DNA from: CAZEGI01 sp964512105
GTDB taxonomy: Archaea; Altiarchaeota; Altiarchaeia; IMC4; CAZEGI01
Assembly (NCBI GenBank): GCA_964512105.1
Contig: CAZEGI010000021.1
Coordinates: 1-17,874, forward strand
Direction: 5' to 3'
DNA length: 17,874 nucleotides
Part shown: positions 1 to 7,479 of the stretch, one piece after another
Numbering within the stretch: the first letter of the stretch is position 1
Layout: each line of letters opens with the position of its first letter
Made by a program: the position numbers and the translations under genes
The notes under the pieces: generated by a model
The model's input: only the letters and a program-made list of their open reading frames with translations
Told to the model about the DNA's origin: nothing
Databases searched by the model: none

Positions 1-292
1 GGTCGTCGCCCCTCATATGTCCGTCGATTTCTCCAATAAGTTGTGGTATCACGGGCGGGACTTGCGAAGCGTCGTCCAGTGCCACACGAAGGTTCTTGAC
101 CCTCCACAGTGCAACAGCGGTCGCAGCCGCATCAATTCTCTCCGCCGGAAGACTATTTGGGTCTCCAAGAATTCCCTTCGCTCTGTCTCCAGCGCCTTCG
201 CCCTGGAAAATATGAGTTGCTGGAGTTCCCGGTGCTATCTCCTTGAGATGACCTAAAGCCATATGCTTGACAGCCTTTCTGTGAGTTTGCAT
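1..292 (-). CDS. Unknown protein, cut off by the window edge (N-terminal 97 codons)
   Basis: An open frame on the minus strand runs from an ATG at 292 to the window edge without a stop. It is preceded by a Shine-Dalgarno-like AGGTGAT three bases before the ATG and by a TATA-like box about 35-45 bases upstream, so this looks like a real gene start. The visible protein begins MQTHRKAVKHMALGHLKEI and contains a segment reading GDPNSLPAERIDAAATAVAL followed by WRVKNLRVALDD. No membrane segment or signal peptide is visible; it looks soluble and partly helical. I do not recognise the family. It lies downstream of the MFS transporter in the same direction, but has its own promoter-like sequence. A second in-frame ATG at codon 11 is an alternative start with a poorer upstream context. 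Confidence 0.6.
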   Translation of the reverse strand, partial: MQTHRKAVKHMALGHLKEIAPGTPATHIFQGEGAGDRAKGILGDPNSLPAERIDAAATAVALWRVKNLRVALDDASQVPPVIPQLIGEIDGHMRGDD

Positions 293-325
293 GATATCAC
301 CTAAAATAATACGGGAAGGATAAGA

Positions 326-336
326 ATAAATATAAG
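326..336 (-). promoter_or_regulatory. TATA-like box of the gene at 1-292
   Basis: Read on the minus strand, the segment gives TTATATTTA in an otherwise A/T-rich stretch. It sits about 35-45 bases upstream of the ATG at 292, the usual archaeal distance for a transcript with a short leader. The leader would include the AGGTGAT ribosome-binding site. No BRE can be called with confidence. Confidence 0.45.
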
Positions 337-353
337 AAACATAGGTGACGTCC

Positions 354-1706
354 CTATCTCCTTATCCTCAATCTCTGTTCTGGTGAAAGTACGGACAGCC
401 ATTCCCTGACCTCCTCGGTGTTTAACTCCTTCACCTCTCTGACCTCACGGATTTTTCCAATCATACCCAGTGGTACAACCAACCGGGCCACACCGCTGAG
501 GAGGAAAACAAAAAGCAACGGAGTCAAACCGAAAAAAACAAAATGCTGCGACGAAACAAAACCACCGAGTAACGCTCCAATAAAAATTCCGACCGCGTTC
601 AGCACGTTGAAGTACGAAACGCACAGCGCCATCTTCTGCCGCGTTACCGCGTCGTAAATGAAAACCCCTGCGGAGAGGTTGAAGCCCGCCCACGCGAATC
701 CCGAAAACCCCTCTATAATGACAAGGTAAACCAACAGCATTTCCGGGTTCGGAATGAAAACGGATGCAATCCATAGGAAAGGAATTGCGGGAATGAAAAA
801 ACTGCAAATCTTCACGACCCGCATGTTCCCGTACAAATCCGCAAACTTTCCCCACACCGGCATGAAGAGCAGCGTCGTGAGCGTGGAGCTCATTATCACG
901 ATGATGTAGTAAACGTAACTGAACTTCAGTGTTCCGAGCATGTAAACCGTGAAAAACGGGGATGCGATTGCGGTCGCAAGGTTCACCAGCGCGACAAAAA
1001 TCGTGAACCTCCCAAAATTGGTTTTCGGCATCCTGCGCAAAAAATCCATGAGACTGAAGTAACTCCCCTTCATGTAAACGAATTTCGGCTCGTGCTGCTC
1101 CAGAAGCAGGAACGCGGAAACCGTCCTTGCAACGAACGCAACAAAAAACAGAACCCCGAAGCCCAGAAACACCGTCGTGCCTTTGGAGTAATCCAGAACG
1201 AAACCCGCGACCAGCATCGAAATCAGGGCAACGAAACCCACAATCCTGTTTCTCACACCGAAGTATTTCCCCATGCTTTTGGTGACAAGGTCCCGCATCC
1301 ACGAGCTCCAGACCGGGCCTAAAAAACCCCCGAACAGGATGATGAGCGTGTAAGCGACGATAACGAGGTTCGCTCTCGTTTCGGGTGTGAGGTCGAAGAT
1401 GAATGTTGAAACCCCTAAGCCAATCAGCGACAGCCACATCACTGCCTGCATCAGGACGCACGCAAAAACAATCTTCTTCCTCGAGAACCGTTCCATCGCC
1501 TTTGAGGCGTAAACCTGCGAGAAGTTTCCAAACAGGTTCGGAAGCGAGCTCAAAACACCGATTTGTGCGTTGTTCGCTCCGAGTGCGAGCGCATAGGGCG
1601 CAACGTAACGCAGCCCGAAACCGTCGCTCACGCCGTACGCCGAGCCCTCCTTTATGCTGATTTCGCGGGCTTTTGCCTTTAGTTTCTCTTCCAATCGCGT
1701 ATTCAT
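354..1706 (-). CDS. MFS-family transporter
   Basis: This is a 450-residue polytopic membrane protein with about 12 hydrophobic segments, the usual size and layout of a Major Facilitator Superfamily permease. After a short charged cytoplasmic N-terminus there are two helices and a basic loop (FSRKK, near residue 75) in the place of MFS motif A. Midway there is a second signature stretch, WSSWMRDLV followed by GKYFGVRNR. A long charged loop splits the two six-helix halves, and the C-terminal tail is charged. The frame stays open up to 1820, but those extra codons would overlap the divergent antiporter gene and are not hydrophobic in the expected way. The ATG at 1706 gives a normal MFS N-terminus. 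The substrate cannot be told from sequence; drug or metabolite efflux is possible. Family assignment is firm, function is not. Confidence 0.85.
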   Translation of the reverse strand: MNTRLEEKLKAKAREISIKEGSAYGVSDGFGLRYVAPYALALGANNAQIGVLSSLPNLFGNFSQVYASKAMERFSRKKIVFACVLMQAVMWLSLIGLGVSTFIFDLTPETRANLVIVAYTLIILFGGFLGPVWSSWMRDLVTKSMGKYFGVRNRIVGFVALISMLVAGFVLDYSKGTTVFLGFGVLFFVAFVARTVSAFLLLEQHEPKFVYMKGSYFSLMDFLRRMPKTNFGRFTIFVALVNLATAIASPFFTVYMLGTLKFSYVYYIIVIMSSTLTTLLFMPVWGKFADLYGNMRVVKICSFFIPAIPFLWIASVFIPNPEMLLVYLVIIEGFSGFAWAGFNLSAGVFIYDAVTRQKMALCVSYFNVLNAVGIFIGALLGGFVSSQHFVFFGLTPLLFVFLLSGVARLVVPLGMIGKIREVREVKELNTEEVREWLSVLSPEQRLRIRR

Positions 1707-1756
1707 TACTTTTATTATTCGAATCCTAACTATTTTACCATATGTGAGACAGTAAA
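1707..1756. promoter_or_regulatory. Divergent promoter region of the MFS transporter and antiporter
   Basis: Fifty bases separate the two outward-facing starts. On the plus strand a TATA-like TTTTATTAT lies at about 1709-1717, roughly 40 bases before the antiporter ATG, and GTGAG at 1744-1748 can serve as its ribosome-binding site. For the minus strand only weak A/T-rich candidates are seen near 1730-1742. The short shared region makes coordinated expression plausible but does not prove it. Confidence 0.4.
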
Positions 1757-3013
1757 ATGGACATAAGCTTGGCGATTTTTTTCGTGGGTCTTCTGGTATT
1801 TCTGGCGCATTTGTTTTCAACGCTGTTCGATAAAATACGGGTGCCTGATGTTCTCCCGCTCGTTTTTGTCGGTCTTCTCATGGGTCCGATTTTTGGTTTC
1901 ATCACTATGGACGCACTGGGCAAGGTCGGCAACGTGATTACGACGATCGCCCTTATCCTCATCCTTTTCGAGAGCGGCATTTACCTGGATATTTCAACAC
2001 TCTTCGAATCAATGTTGCCCGGAACACGGTTAACCATATTCAATTTCGTTGGAACGGTCACTGTCATAACTTCCATATCCATCTTCGTGTTCAACATGCC
2101 GGCTCTAGAGGGCATGATCCTCGGCTCAATACTTGGGGGGACCTCCTCCGCGGTGGTTATACCGATGGTGAACAGGCTCCGCCTGCAGGAGGATTCCCGT
2201 GCTGCCCTTTTGCTGGAATCAACCTTCAGCGATGTTCTATGCATTGTTGTGACGCTCTGCCTCCTCCAGACTATCAGATACCATGAACTAAGGCCCGGCT
2301 TTATGATGGGGCAGATTTTTGCCTCGTTCTTCCTTGCGGCAGCAATAGGTGCGGTTTTTGCCTTCCTGTGGTCGTCCACCCTCAATAGAATCCGACACCT
2401 GGAAAACAGCATTTTTCTTACACCTGCTTTCGTTTTCATCCTTTTCGGCGTTGCCGAGCTTTTGAGCTACAGCGGTGCGATTTCCGCCCTTGCTTTCGGC
2501 ATCGTCTTGGGGAACATACAAATCCTGCAGAGCCCTACATTAAAAAAAATAACCTCCATGCGGCCGATAAAACTGAACGAAACGGAAAAAACGTTTTTTG
2601 CGGAGGTTACCTTCCTGCTTAAAACCTTCTTTTTCGTTTACGTCGGTCTGTCAATAAGGATGTCGAATATCGGGCTCATCCTCATAGGCCTTGGTTTGAC
2701 GCTCATAATTTTTGTAGTGCGCATCCCAGTCGTAAGGGCAGCAATGAGCAGGACGACGACAAAATACGACGCATCTCTCGCATCGGTCATCGTACCGAAG
2801 GGACTAGCAGCCGCCGTGCTTGCCTACCTGCCGTTGCAGGCCGGGGTGCCGAGGGGCCTCTTCATCCAGGACGTTGTTTATGCCGTAATCCTGTTCAGCA
2901 TCATTGTAACAGCGATTCTGACATTTCTCGTTGAGAATAATAAACTCAAACAGCCGTATGCGTTTGTTTTTTCGGGGTACGCAAGCGAAACGGATTCAAA
3001 GGAAAAGAAATGA
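1757..3013 (+). CDS. Cation:proton antiporter (CPA/Na+-H+ exchanger family)
   Basis: This 418-residue protein has about 12-13 hydrophobic segments covering residues 5 to 395 and a short charged tail with no RCK/TrkA-type nucleotide-binding domain. Family marks are PDVLPLVFVGLLMGP near residues 30-44, LILFESGIYLD near 68-78, GGTSSAVVIP at 127-136 (the crossing-helix region) and LLLESTFSDV at 151-160. The last holds the ion-binding aspartate D159. In CPA1 proteins this position reads Asn-Asp and in electrogenic CPA2 proteins Asp-Asp; here it is Ser-Asp. Family membership is clear from these motifs. The ion (Na+, K+ or Li+) and stoichiometry are not. It would exchange cations for protons across the cytoplasmic membrane. 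Its neighbours in the 3-7 kb region are solute-synthesis and mechanosensitive-channel genes, so a role in salt or pH balance is a reasonable inference. Confidence 0.9.
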   Translation: MDISLAIFFVGLLVFLAHLFSTLFDKIRVPDVLPLVFVGLLMGPIFGFITMDALGKVGNVITTIALILILFESGIYLDISTLFESMLPGTRLTIFNFVGTVTVITSISIFVFNMPALEGMILGSILGGTSSAVVIPMVNRLRLQEDSRAALLLESTFSDVLCIVVTLCLLQTIRYHELRPGFMMGQIFASFFLAAAIGAVFAFLWSSTLNRIRHLENSIFLTPAFVFILFGVAELLSYSGAISALAFGIVLGNIQILQSPTLKKITSMRPIKLNETEKTFFAEVTFLLKTFFFVYVGLSIRMSNIGLILIGLGLTLIIFVVRIPVVRAAMSRTTTKYDASLASVIVPKGLAAAVLAYLPLQAGVPRGLFIQDVVYAVILFSIIVTAILTFLVENNKLKQPYAFVFSGYASETDSKEKK

Positions 3014-3017
3014 CTTT

Positions 3018-3035
3018 TGCCGATATCATACGGCA
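3018..3035. terminator. Small hairpin between convergent genes, possible terminator
   Basis: TGCCG at 3018-3022 and CGGCA at 3031-3035 form a perfect 5-bp stem with an 8-base loop. It lies in the 25-base gap between the antiporter stop and the convergent treT stop. A short T-run (3015-3018) precedes it on the plus strand. The stem is short and chance is possible. Confidence 0.2.
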
Positions 3036-3038
3036 GAC

Positions 3039-4253
3039 CTATCCGATGACTTTATTAAGCACGCGTATGTAATCCAGCAGATGGCGCGGCGTTAGAAAGT
3101 TCTTCCTTACATGTTCGTGCCCCCTTTCGCCCATATCCTTTGCCATCTCCGTGTTCTCGAGAATCCTTACAATGCGGTCTGCAAATGCATCGTAGTCGTA
3201 CGGGTCATCGACTATATAACCATTCTCCCCATCAATCACTTGCAGAATCATCCCTCCCATCCGCGAACACACGACCGGGGTTTTCTTCCACAGGGCTTCC
3301 GCTACCGTAAGCGCGAACCCCTCCTTCGTCGACTTCTGGAGGACCACCGACGACGCGCGTTGTAACGCGTTTACGAGTATATCGCTGGTGAATGAGATGA
3401 TACGGATGTCATCGAATCCCTCGGCTTTTTTTATAATGTTCTGGTATATGTGTTCGCCCTCGGGGTCGTCGGTTGCCATATTCCCCAACATGACGAGTTT
3501 GCAGTCCACTTTCTCCCTCACCTTTTCGAATACTTCGATAACACCCGCAGGGTCCTTTAGTTTGTCAAAGCGAGAAATCTGCGAGATTATCGGTTTGTCT
3601 TGTTCTATCTCAAACTTTTGGAGTATCTCCCTAATCTTCTCATCCGAGATCTCTTCATTCTTTGGAGCGAGCGGGTCGATGCTTGGGGGAATGACATACT
3701 GTGGAATGAGAATCCCCTGTTTGTACGATTCCATCGTCAAAATCATTGCGTCGTATTTCAGGATGTACGGTTCCAGAAAGTTCCACACCTTCTTGGCATT
3801 TCCGTTCATCTCCGACATGTCCAGATGAAAACGCCATATCCATGGTTGTTTTTTCTTGTAGAACGTAATCAACGGGAGTGGCTGGGGGTCGTGAACGATG
3901 ATGCAGTCGTAATCATCCAGATGCAAAGACATCGAATTCTCCTCGTTTGTATCCAACCATATCCGCTTCTTCATTTTTGTGAGACGGATGGGGTACCCCT
4001 GAAGGGAATTGTGAAAGTTCTTGGTTACCTTGAAAAAATCCGTAGTGCCATATATGACGCGCCAATCGGTGGTTATGCCCACGTCATTCATAAGGGTGCA
4101 AATGCCGTTGAGAATTTCGGCAACGCCGCCGCCTGTTTTAGTCGAGTTTACGTGCGCTATCCGTTTTCCGAGAAGCGGTGTCGCTTCTTCGCGTATGACA
4201 TCAATGAGGTCGTCACTCACCACCGGCCGGTATTGCTCTAAATTTTTTTTCAT
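3039..4253 (-). CDS. treT: Trehalose glycosyltransferring synthase (TreT), GT4 family
   Basis: This 404-residue GT-B glycosyltransferase matches the size of TreT, which makes trehalose from NDP-glucose and glucose in one reversible step, without a phosphorylated intermediate. The N-terminal domain carries NSTKTGGGVAEILNG (residues 36-50), highly typical of TreT and trehalose phosphorylase, and HDPQPLPL (121-128). The C-terminal domain has ISRFDKLKDP (226-235), the GT4 donor-site signature, and a complete E-x7-E motif (E311 and E319 in KEGFALTVAEA). RMGGMILQVIDGENGY (331-346) follows, as in family members. It starts 12 bases after the upstream GT4 gene ends, with a G-rich AGGGGG a few bases before the ATG. 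It is therefore the last gene of a minus-strand group with a HAD phosphatase and another GT4. Trehalose would serve as a compatible solute or thermoprotectant. A close relative with another acceptor cannot be excluded. Confidence 0.85.
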   Translation of the reverse strand: MKKNLEQYRPVVSDDLIDVIREEATPLLGKRIAHVNSTKTGGGVAEILNGICTLMNDVGITTDWRVIYGTTDFFKVTKNFHNSLQGYPIRLTKMKKRIWLDTNEENSMSLHLDDYDCIIVHDPQPLPLITFYKKKQPWIWRFHLDMSEMNGNAKKVWNFLEPYILKYDAMILTMESYKQGILIPQYVIPPSIDPLAPKNEEISDEKIREILQKFEIEQDKPIISQISRFDKLKDPAGVIEVFEKVREKVDCKLVMLGNMATDDPEGEHIYQNIIKKAEGFDDIRIISFTSDILVNALQRASSVVLQKSTKEGFALTVAEALWKKTPVVCSRMGGMILQVIDGENGYIVDDPYDYDAFADRIVRILENTEMAKDMGERGHEHVRKNFLTPRHLLDYIRVLNKVIG

Positions 4254-4264
4254 CCTCTTGCCCC

Positions 4265-5467
4265 CTACTCCAGACTACGATAAACCGCATGAAGTTTTCG
4301 CAATTCGTTGTCCCATGTGAAGTTTTTGATTACCCTTTCTCTCGCAGCCAGCCCCATCCTGTACAGGAGTTCGTTGTTTCTCAGCAGGCGGATTACGTAT
4401 CTCGGGGCATGACTCACGCGACGATTGAAATTGACGATAAAACCCGTTTCTCCATGGACCACGATGTCATTCATGCCGCCCCTGTTCGTAACAACCGCAG
4501 GGGTATAATGGTATCCCGCCTGCGCAACCGATATACCAAAAGCCTCATACTGCGAGAGTAAGCAGTAAACGTCCGCCATCCCAAGCAGTGCGTTCCGCAC
4601 GCTGTTGTTGACGAAGCTCGTAAACACCGTGGACTTCAGGAGGCCGCACTTTTCCAGGAACTGTTTCGTTTTTACATACTGATTCCCCGGCTTCCCGACG
4701 AATACGAGTTTTGCCTCCGGAACCGCCTTCTTGACCTGTCTAAACACCTTTGCGAGTGTGAGTGGGTCCTTTCGTTTGTCGAGTTTCCCTATGGAAAGCA
4801 CTATCCTGTCCGAGGGCTTGAGATTGAACATCTTTCTCACCTCCCTCTCCTTTGCGCATACCCTCAGCTCCTGCGGGTCTATGCCGTTGGGTATCACGAA
4901 TATTTTTTTGCGGTATCCGAACAACTCATGCAGAAACTTCACGTGCTCCCTCGTAACGGAAATCAACGCATCGGATAGGGCCCCTTCCGCCTTGAACAAT
5001 GTCCTGAAATAATAGTCCCTAAAGATTCTCTCCCTGCCCTCATAGCCCATGCTCGGGTGGATATGCGGCTGATAAGTCACGGTCGCGCCATTCACCTTCG
5101 CCGCAATCATCGCTGCCCAGAACATGGGGGATATGTGGAAATGAAAATGAACCAATGACCTGACGTTCTCGGTGAGCTCATGTATCACGGAGGTCAGGTT
5201 GGGTATGACCACACGACGTCGCATTGGATGCGGGTCGTCGATGTTGTACCCAGTCATGCGTATAAAATTTATGCCGTCACGCTTGAACGATGCGACGTCA
5301 TAATCCCCTTTTGACGTTGACGTAATGTTGCTCGTGACCAGATAAACCTCGCTGTCGGTATGTTTCGCCATCCATCTGGCCTGCTGGTACACTACCTCGG
5401 CCGCTCCCCCTTCAAATTTTTTTGGGTCAACCACCTTGTTATACACGTATACTATTCTTTTGTGCAT
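4265..5467 (-). CDS. GT4-family glycosyltransferase with altered E-x7-E motif
   Basis: This 400-residue GT-B fold glycosyltransferase has an N-terminal acceptor domain containing EGGAAEVVYQQARWMA (residues 19-34) and HFHFHISPMF (107-116). The C-terminal donor domain contains VIPNGIDPQEL (191-201), SIGKLDKRKDPLTLAK (225-240) and a region corresponding to E-x7-E. There it reads E308...Q316 (YEAFGISVAQA), so the second glutamate is glutamine. It is followed by NRGGMNDIVVHGETGFIV, normal for GT4. The product is unknown: candidates are a glycosyl phosphate or sugar-phosphate product acted on by the adjacent HAD phosphatase, or a glycolipid. The start at 5467 has GGAG seven bases upstream. This start lies 29 bases inside the 3' end of the HAD gene, which points to translational coupling. 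Paralogy with TreT next door is distant. Confidence 0.8.
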   Translation of the reverse strand: MHKRIVYVYNKVVDPKKFEGGAAEVVYQQARWMAKHTDSEVYLVTSNITSTSKGDYDVASFKRDGINFIRMTGYNIDDPHPMRRRVVIPNLTSVIHELTENVRSLVHFHFHISPMFWAAMIAAKVNGATVTYQPHIHPSMGYEGRERIFRDYYFRTLFKAEGALSDALISVTREHVKFLHELFGYRKKIFVIPNGIDPQELRVCAKEREVRKMFNLKPSDRIVLSIGKLDKRKDPLTLAKVFRQVKKAVPEAKLVFVGKPGNQYVKTKQFLEKCGLLKSTVFTSFVNNSVRNALLGMADVYCLLSQYEAFGISVAQAGYHYTPAVVTNRGGMNDIVVHGETGFIVNFNRRVSHAPRYVIRLLRNNELLYRMGLAARERVIKNFTWDNELRKLHAVYRSLE

Positions 5468-6113
5468 ACAGACGCTCCAGAAATTTTATCAAACCCGTGC
5501 CGTATTCCCCGTCCGTGATAAAGTCCGCGACTTTTTTCAATTCATCGGCGGCGTTGGACGGACACACGGACATGGCACATTTTTCAAGCATTTCGCGGTC
5601 GTTTTCGCCGTCACCCGCAGCCAAGACGTCGGAAAAGTCAAGGTCAAACTCTCTAAGGAGATGTTTCAGACCGTTCACCTTGGACGTCCCAGGCGGCAGA
5701 ATCATAACCCTCTTTTTGTTAACCTCCGTTATGTACCTCACACCCGCGGCATCAAGGGACATGATAGCGTCACCCATATACTCCCGTGGAAGCTCCGCAA
5801 TCGTTTCTTTAATCTCATACGCCCGATTCTTGGATTTTCTCAAAACCCGAGTTATGGCCTCACCGCCGGGATTCAAAACCCGCTTACCTTCCCCCGAAGT
5901 GAAAACGACGTTGCCGTTTTCCGCTATGAAGCCATCCACCCCAACCCCCAGCATCATATCCTGTAGGAACTTTAATGGCCTTCCGGAAACAATAAACAGC
6001 TTCAGGTCGTTTGCCTTGACTATCGCTCGTAGGCCGTTCCTGACCCTCTCGGTGAACACCGCACCCGGGTGACTCAACGTCTCATCAAAGTCGAACACCA
6101 GTGCCTTCACCAT
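5439..6113 (-). CDS. HAD-superfamily sugar-phosphate phosphatase (C2-cap type)
   Basis: This is a compact 224-residue HAD hydrolase. The catalytic motif reads DFDET (D8 nucleophile, D10 general acid), motif II is IVSGRP (S43), a lysine follows in PGTSKVNGLKHLL (K145), and motif IV is GDGENDREML (D168, D172). IAENGNVV (63-70) is typical of the Cof/sucrose-phosphate phosphatase/trehalose-phosphate phosphatase/archaeal phosphoglycolate phosphatase branch with a C2 cap. The substrate cannot be read off. The position directly ahead of two GT4 genes suggests it dephosphorylates a glycoside phosphate such as a disaccharide phosphate or glycosylglycerate phosphate. The start is uncertain: ATG 6113 gives the family's usual N-terminus, GTG 6131 has the better ribosome-binding site (GGGGAGG five bases away), and an ATG at 6170 has none. 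The 3' end overlaps the GT4 gene by 29 bases. Confidence 0.8.
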   Translation of the reverse strand: MVKALVFDFDETLSHPGAVFTERVRNGLRAIVKANDLKLFIVSGRPLKFLQDMMLGVGVDGFIAENGNVVFTSGEGKRVLNPGGEAITRVLRKSKNRAYEIKETIAELPREYMGDAIMSLDAAGVRYITEVNKKRVMILPPGTSKVNGLKHLLREFDLDFSDVLAAGDGENDREMLEKCAMSVCPSNAADELKKVADFITDGEYGTGLIKFLERLYAQKNSIRV

Positions 6114-6225
6114 CCGTAACCTATCCTCCACTGATGCCTCCCCATTCTTCCTGCTTTCACATCTATTCATTTTTTTAGGACATACACTACCTACCCAGAT
6201 CCGACGTTCTTTTCGGGCTTGAGAA

Positions 6226-7263
6226 TTATTTTGCGTAATACACCTTCCTCACGGGCCAGGAAATTTCGATGCCCTCCCGGTCATACCTTTCCTTAAGCGC
6301 CTTTATGAACTCGTGCGTAACCAGATACCTATCCACGAACGTCTCAACCCTCAGAATGACCGTAAAATTTATGTTCGAATCCCCAAAGCTGTTGTACCTT
6401 ATGAACGGCTCGAAGTTTTTAACCGCACCCGGAACCGTTTTCTGGATTTTCCTCGCGACGTCTACCGTCACCTCCTCGACCTTTCTCAAATCGGAGCCGT
6501 AAGCAACGCCGCACTGCACCGGCGCAGCCGTCTCGGGTTCCGGCAGGGAGTTGTTCACGATAACGCTGTCCGCGAGTTTCGAATTCGGTATTATCACGAT
6601 GGTGTTCGGCAACGTTCTTATCCTCGTTGACCGCCACCCTATGTCCTCGACATACCCCGATATGTTCGCATCTGGCAGTTCTATAAAATCCCCGACGCTG
6701 ACCGGCCTGTCCGAAATCACGTGCAGTCCCGCAAAAAAATTCGAGAGCGTGTTCTGCAACGCAAGGCCGATGGCCAACCCGCCCAAGCCCAGCGTGGCAA
6801 TCAGCGGACTTATCTCGACCTGGAAGTGGTCGAGAATCATCAGAATCGCGAGCAGATATATCACGACGTTGATTATCTTGTTCAGCAACCTCGGGGTTTT
6901 TTCGAATTTTTTCTGGACCTTAATCCACCGTATCACCAGCACGTTCAGAATCCTGGACACAAGCATGGATATCAGCAACACAAAAAACACGAAGAACATC
7001 ATGTTCATCCACGCCCCGTACGGGGCAAGTGCGGAGAGAGTGCCCAGCGCGAAGTACAAACCCAAAGAAACGGTAAAAACGTACACGGGTTTTGTTATTA
7101 TCCCGAGCAGGATGTCGTCAACATCGCTCTTTGTCTTCTCCGTGAACCTCTTCACGTATCTCCTCAAAATAAAGTTGAATACGTTGGCGAATACGACCGA
7201 ACCCACTATAATCAAGAAAAATCTAAGATACTCGCTCTGCGTTATAATTTCAATCGTCCCCAT
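6226..7263 (-). CDS. mscS: MscS-family mechanosensitive ion channel
   Basis: This 345-residue membrane protein has about five hydrophobic helices in the first 180 residues, then a soluble alpha/beta part, the layout of small-conductance mechanosensitive channels. The pore-lining helix region LIATLGLGGLAIGLALQ is followed by NTLSNFFAGLHVISDRPVSVGDFIEL, and the beta domain starts with SGYVEDIGWRSTRIRTLPNTI. All are hallmark MscS sequences. It would open on membrane tension to release solutes during osmotic downshock. It has more transmembrane helices than E. coli MscS (which has three), as in many archaeal members. The gene lies upstream of the HAD-GT4-TreT group on the same strand with a gap of about 110 bases containing no strong promoter, so co-transcription is possible. 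The ATG is preceded by GTGAG with no spacer and by a TATA box close enough that the transcript would be almost leaderless. Confidence 0.92.
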   Translation of the reverse strand: MGTIEIITQSEYLRFFLIIVGSVVFANVFNFILRRYVKRFTEKTKSDVDDILLGIITKPVYVFTVSLGLYFALGTLSALAPYGAWMNMMFFVFFVLLISMLVSRILNVLVIRWIKVQKKFEKTPRLLNKIINVVIYLLAILMILDHFQVEISPLIATLGLGGLAIGLALQNTLSNFFAGLHVISDRPVSVGDFIELPDANISGYVEDIGWRSTRIRTLPNTIVIIPNSKLADSVIVNNSLPEPETAAPVQCGVAYGSDLRKVEEVTVDVARKIQKTVPGAVKNFEPFIRYNSFGDSNINFTVILRVETFVDRYLVTHEFIKALKERYDREGIEISWPVRKVYYAK

Positions 7264-7298
7264 CTCACAGTTCTAAATTAGATGTGAGGGTATAAAAA
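7264..7298 (-). promoter_or_regulatory. mscS promoter with an inverted repeat between TATA box and start
   Basis: On the minus strand TTTTTATA at 7291-7298 is a good TATA-like box about 30 bases before the mscS ATG, giving a leader of only a few bases. Between box and start, CTCACA (7264-7269) and TGTGAG (7283-7288) form a 6-bp inverted repeat with a 13-base spacer. This could be an operator, but six-base arms can arise by chance. Confidence 0.4.
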
Positions 7299-7323
7299 TG
7301 TTTCGGTTTTATGATTGTTGTTC

Positions 7324-7474
7324 TTAGATTAACCTTAGCACATCCCTCGTTTTCCAAACTTTCACTGCCATTTGTTTTTCGAAGTCCGTGTCTTCGGTCC
7401 AAATGCCATCGTTTTTGAATGACAGCGCCAGAGCGACGTATGGTGCGTCATTTATATCAATATCCCTCTATCAT
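7324..7474 (-). pseudogene. vapC: vapC remnant: PIN-domain toxin missing most of its coding region
   Basis: Downstream of the first vapB there is no complete toxin. From 7467 to 7324 the minus strand encodes about 47 residues that read like the C-terminus of a VapC/PIN toxin: RDIDINDAPYVALAL, then GIWTEDTDFEK and VKVWKTRDVLRLI, then a stop. The first part contains the third conserved acidic position, and TEDTDF holds the fourth. In this frame a stop (TAG, 7468-7470) lies immediately upstream. The only nearby ATG, at 7474, six bases after the vapB stop and where a vapC start would be expected, is in another frame and stops after five codons. A VapC is normally about 130-140 residues, so roughly 85-90 residues, including the first acidic residues, have been lost. 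The protein cannot be active as a nuclease. Confidence 0.75.
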
Positions 7475-7479
7475 TCTTT

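Noticed and set aside
445..1461. Long 338-codon minus-strand frame inside the MFS gene
   Set aside because: It is the shadow of the MFS gene in another frame, rich in Arg/His/Gly with no membrane segments, and the MFS frame is clearly the coding one.
1707..1820. N-terminal extension of the MFS protein to 488 residues
   Set aside because: The extension would overlap the divergent antiporter start and its promoter, is not family-like, and has no ribosome-binding site.
3600..4241. 213-codon plus-strand frame opposite treT
   Set aside because: Antisense shadow of a clear GT4 gene; no ribosome-binding site or family motif.
5422..6072. 216-codon plus-strand frame opposite the HAD gene
   Set aside because: Antisense shadow; composition is Ser/Pro-rich without motifs, while the minus strand has all HAD motifs.
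7344..7356. CCCTCGTTTTCCA in the vapC1 remnant, identical to part of truB-end repeat B
   Set aside because: The match is 13 bases and is explained by both encoding W-K-T-R; the remaining repeat sequence is absent. It might be a recombination trace, but there is too little to call a fourth copy.
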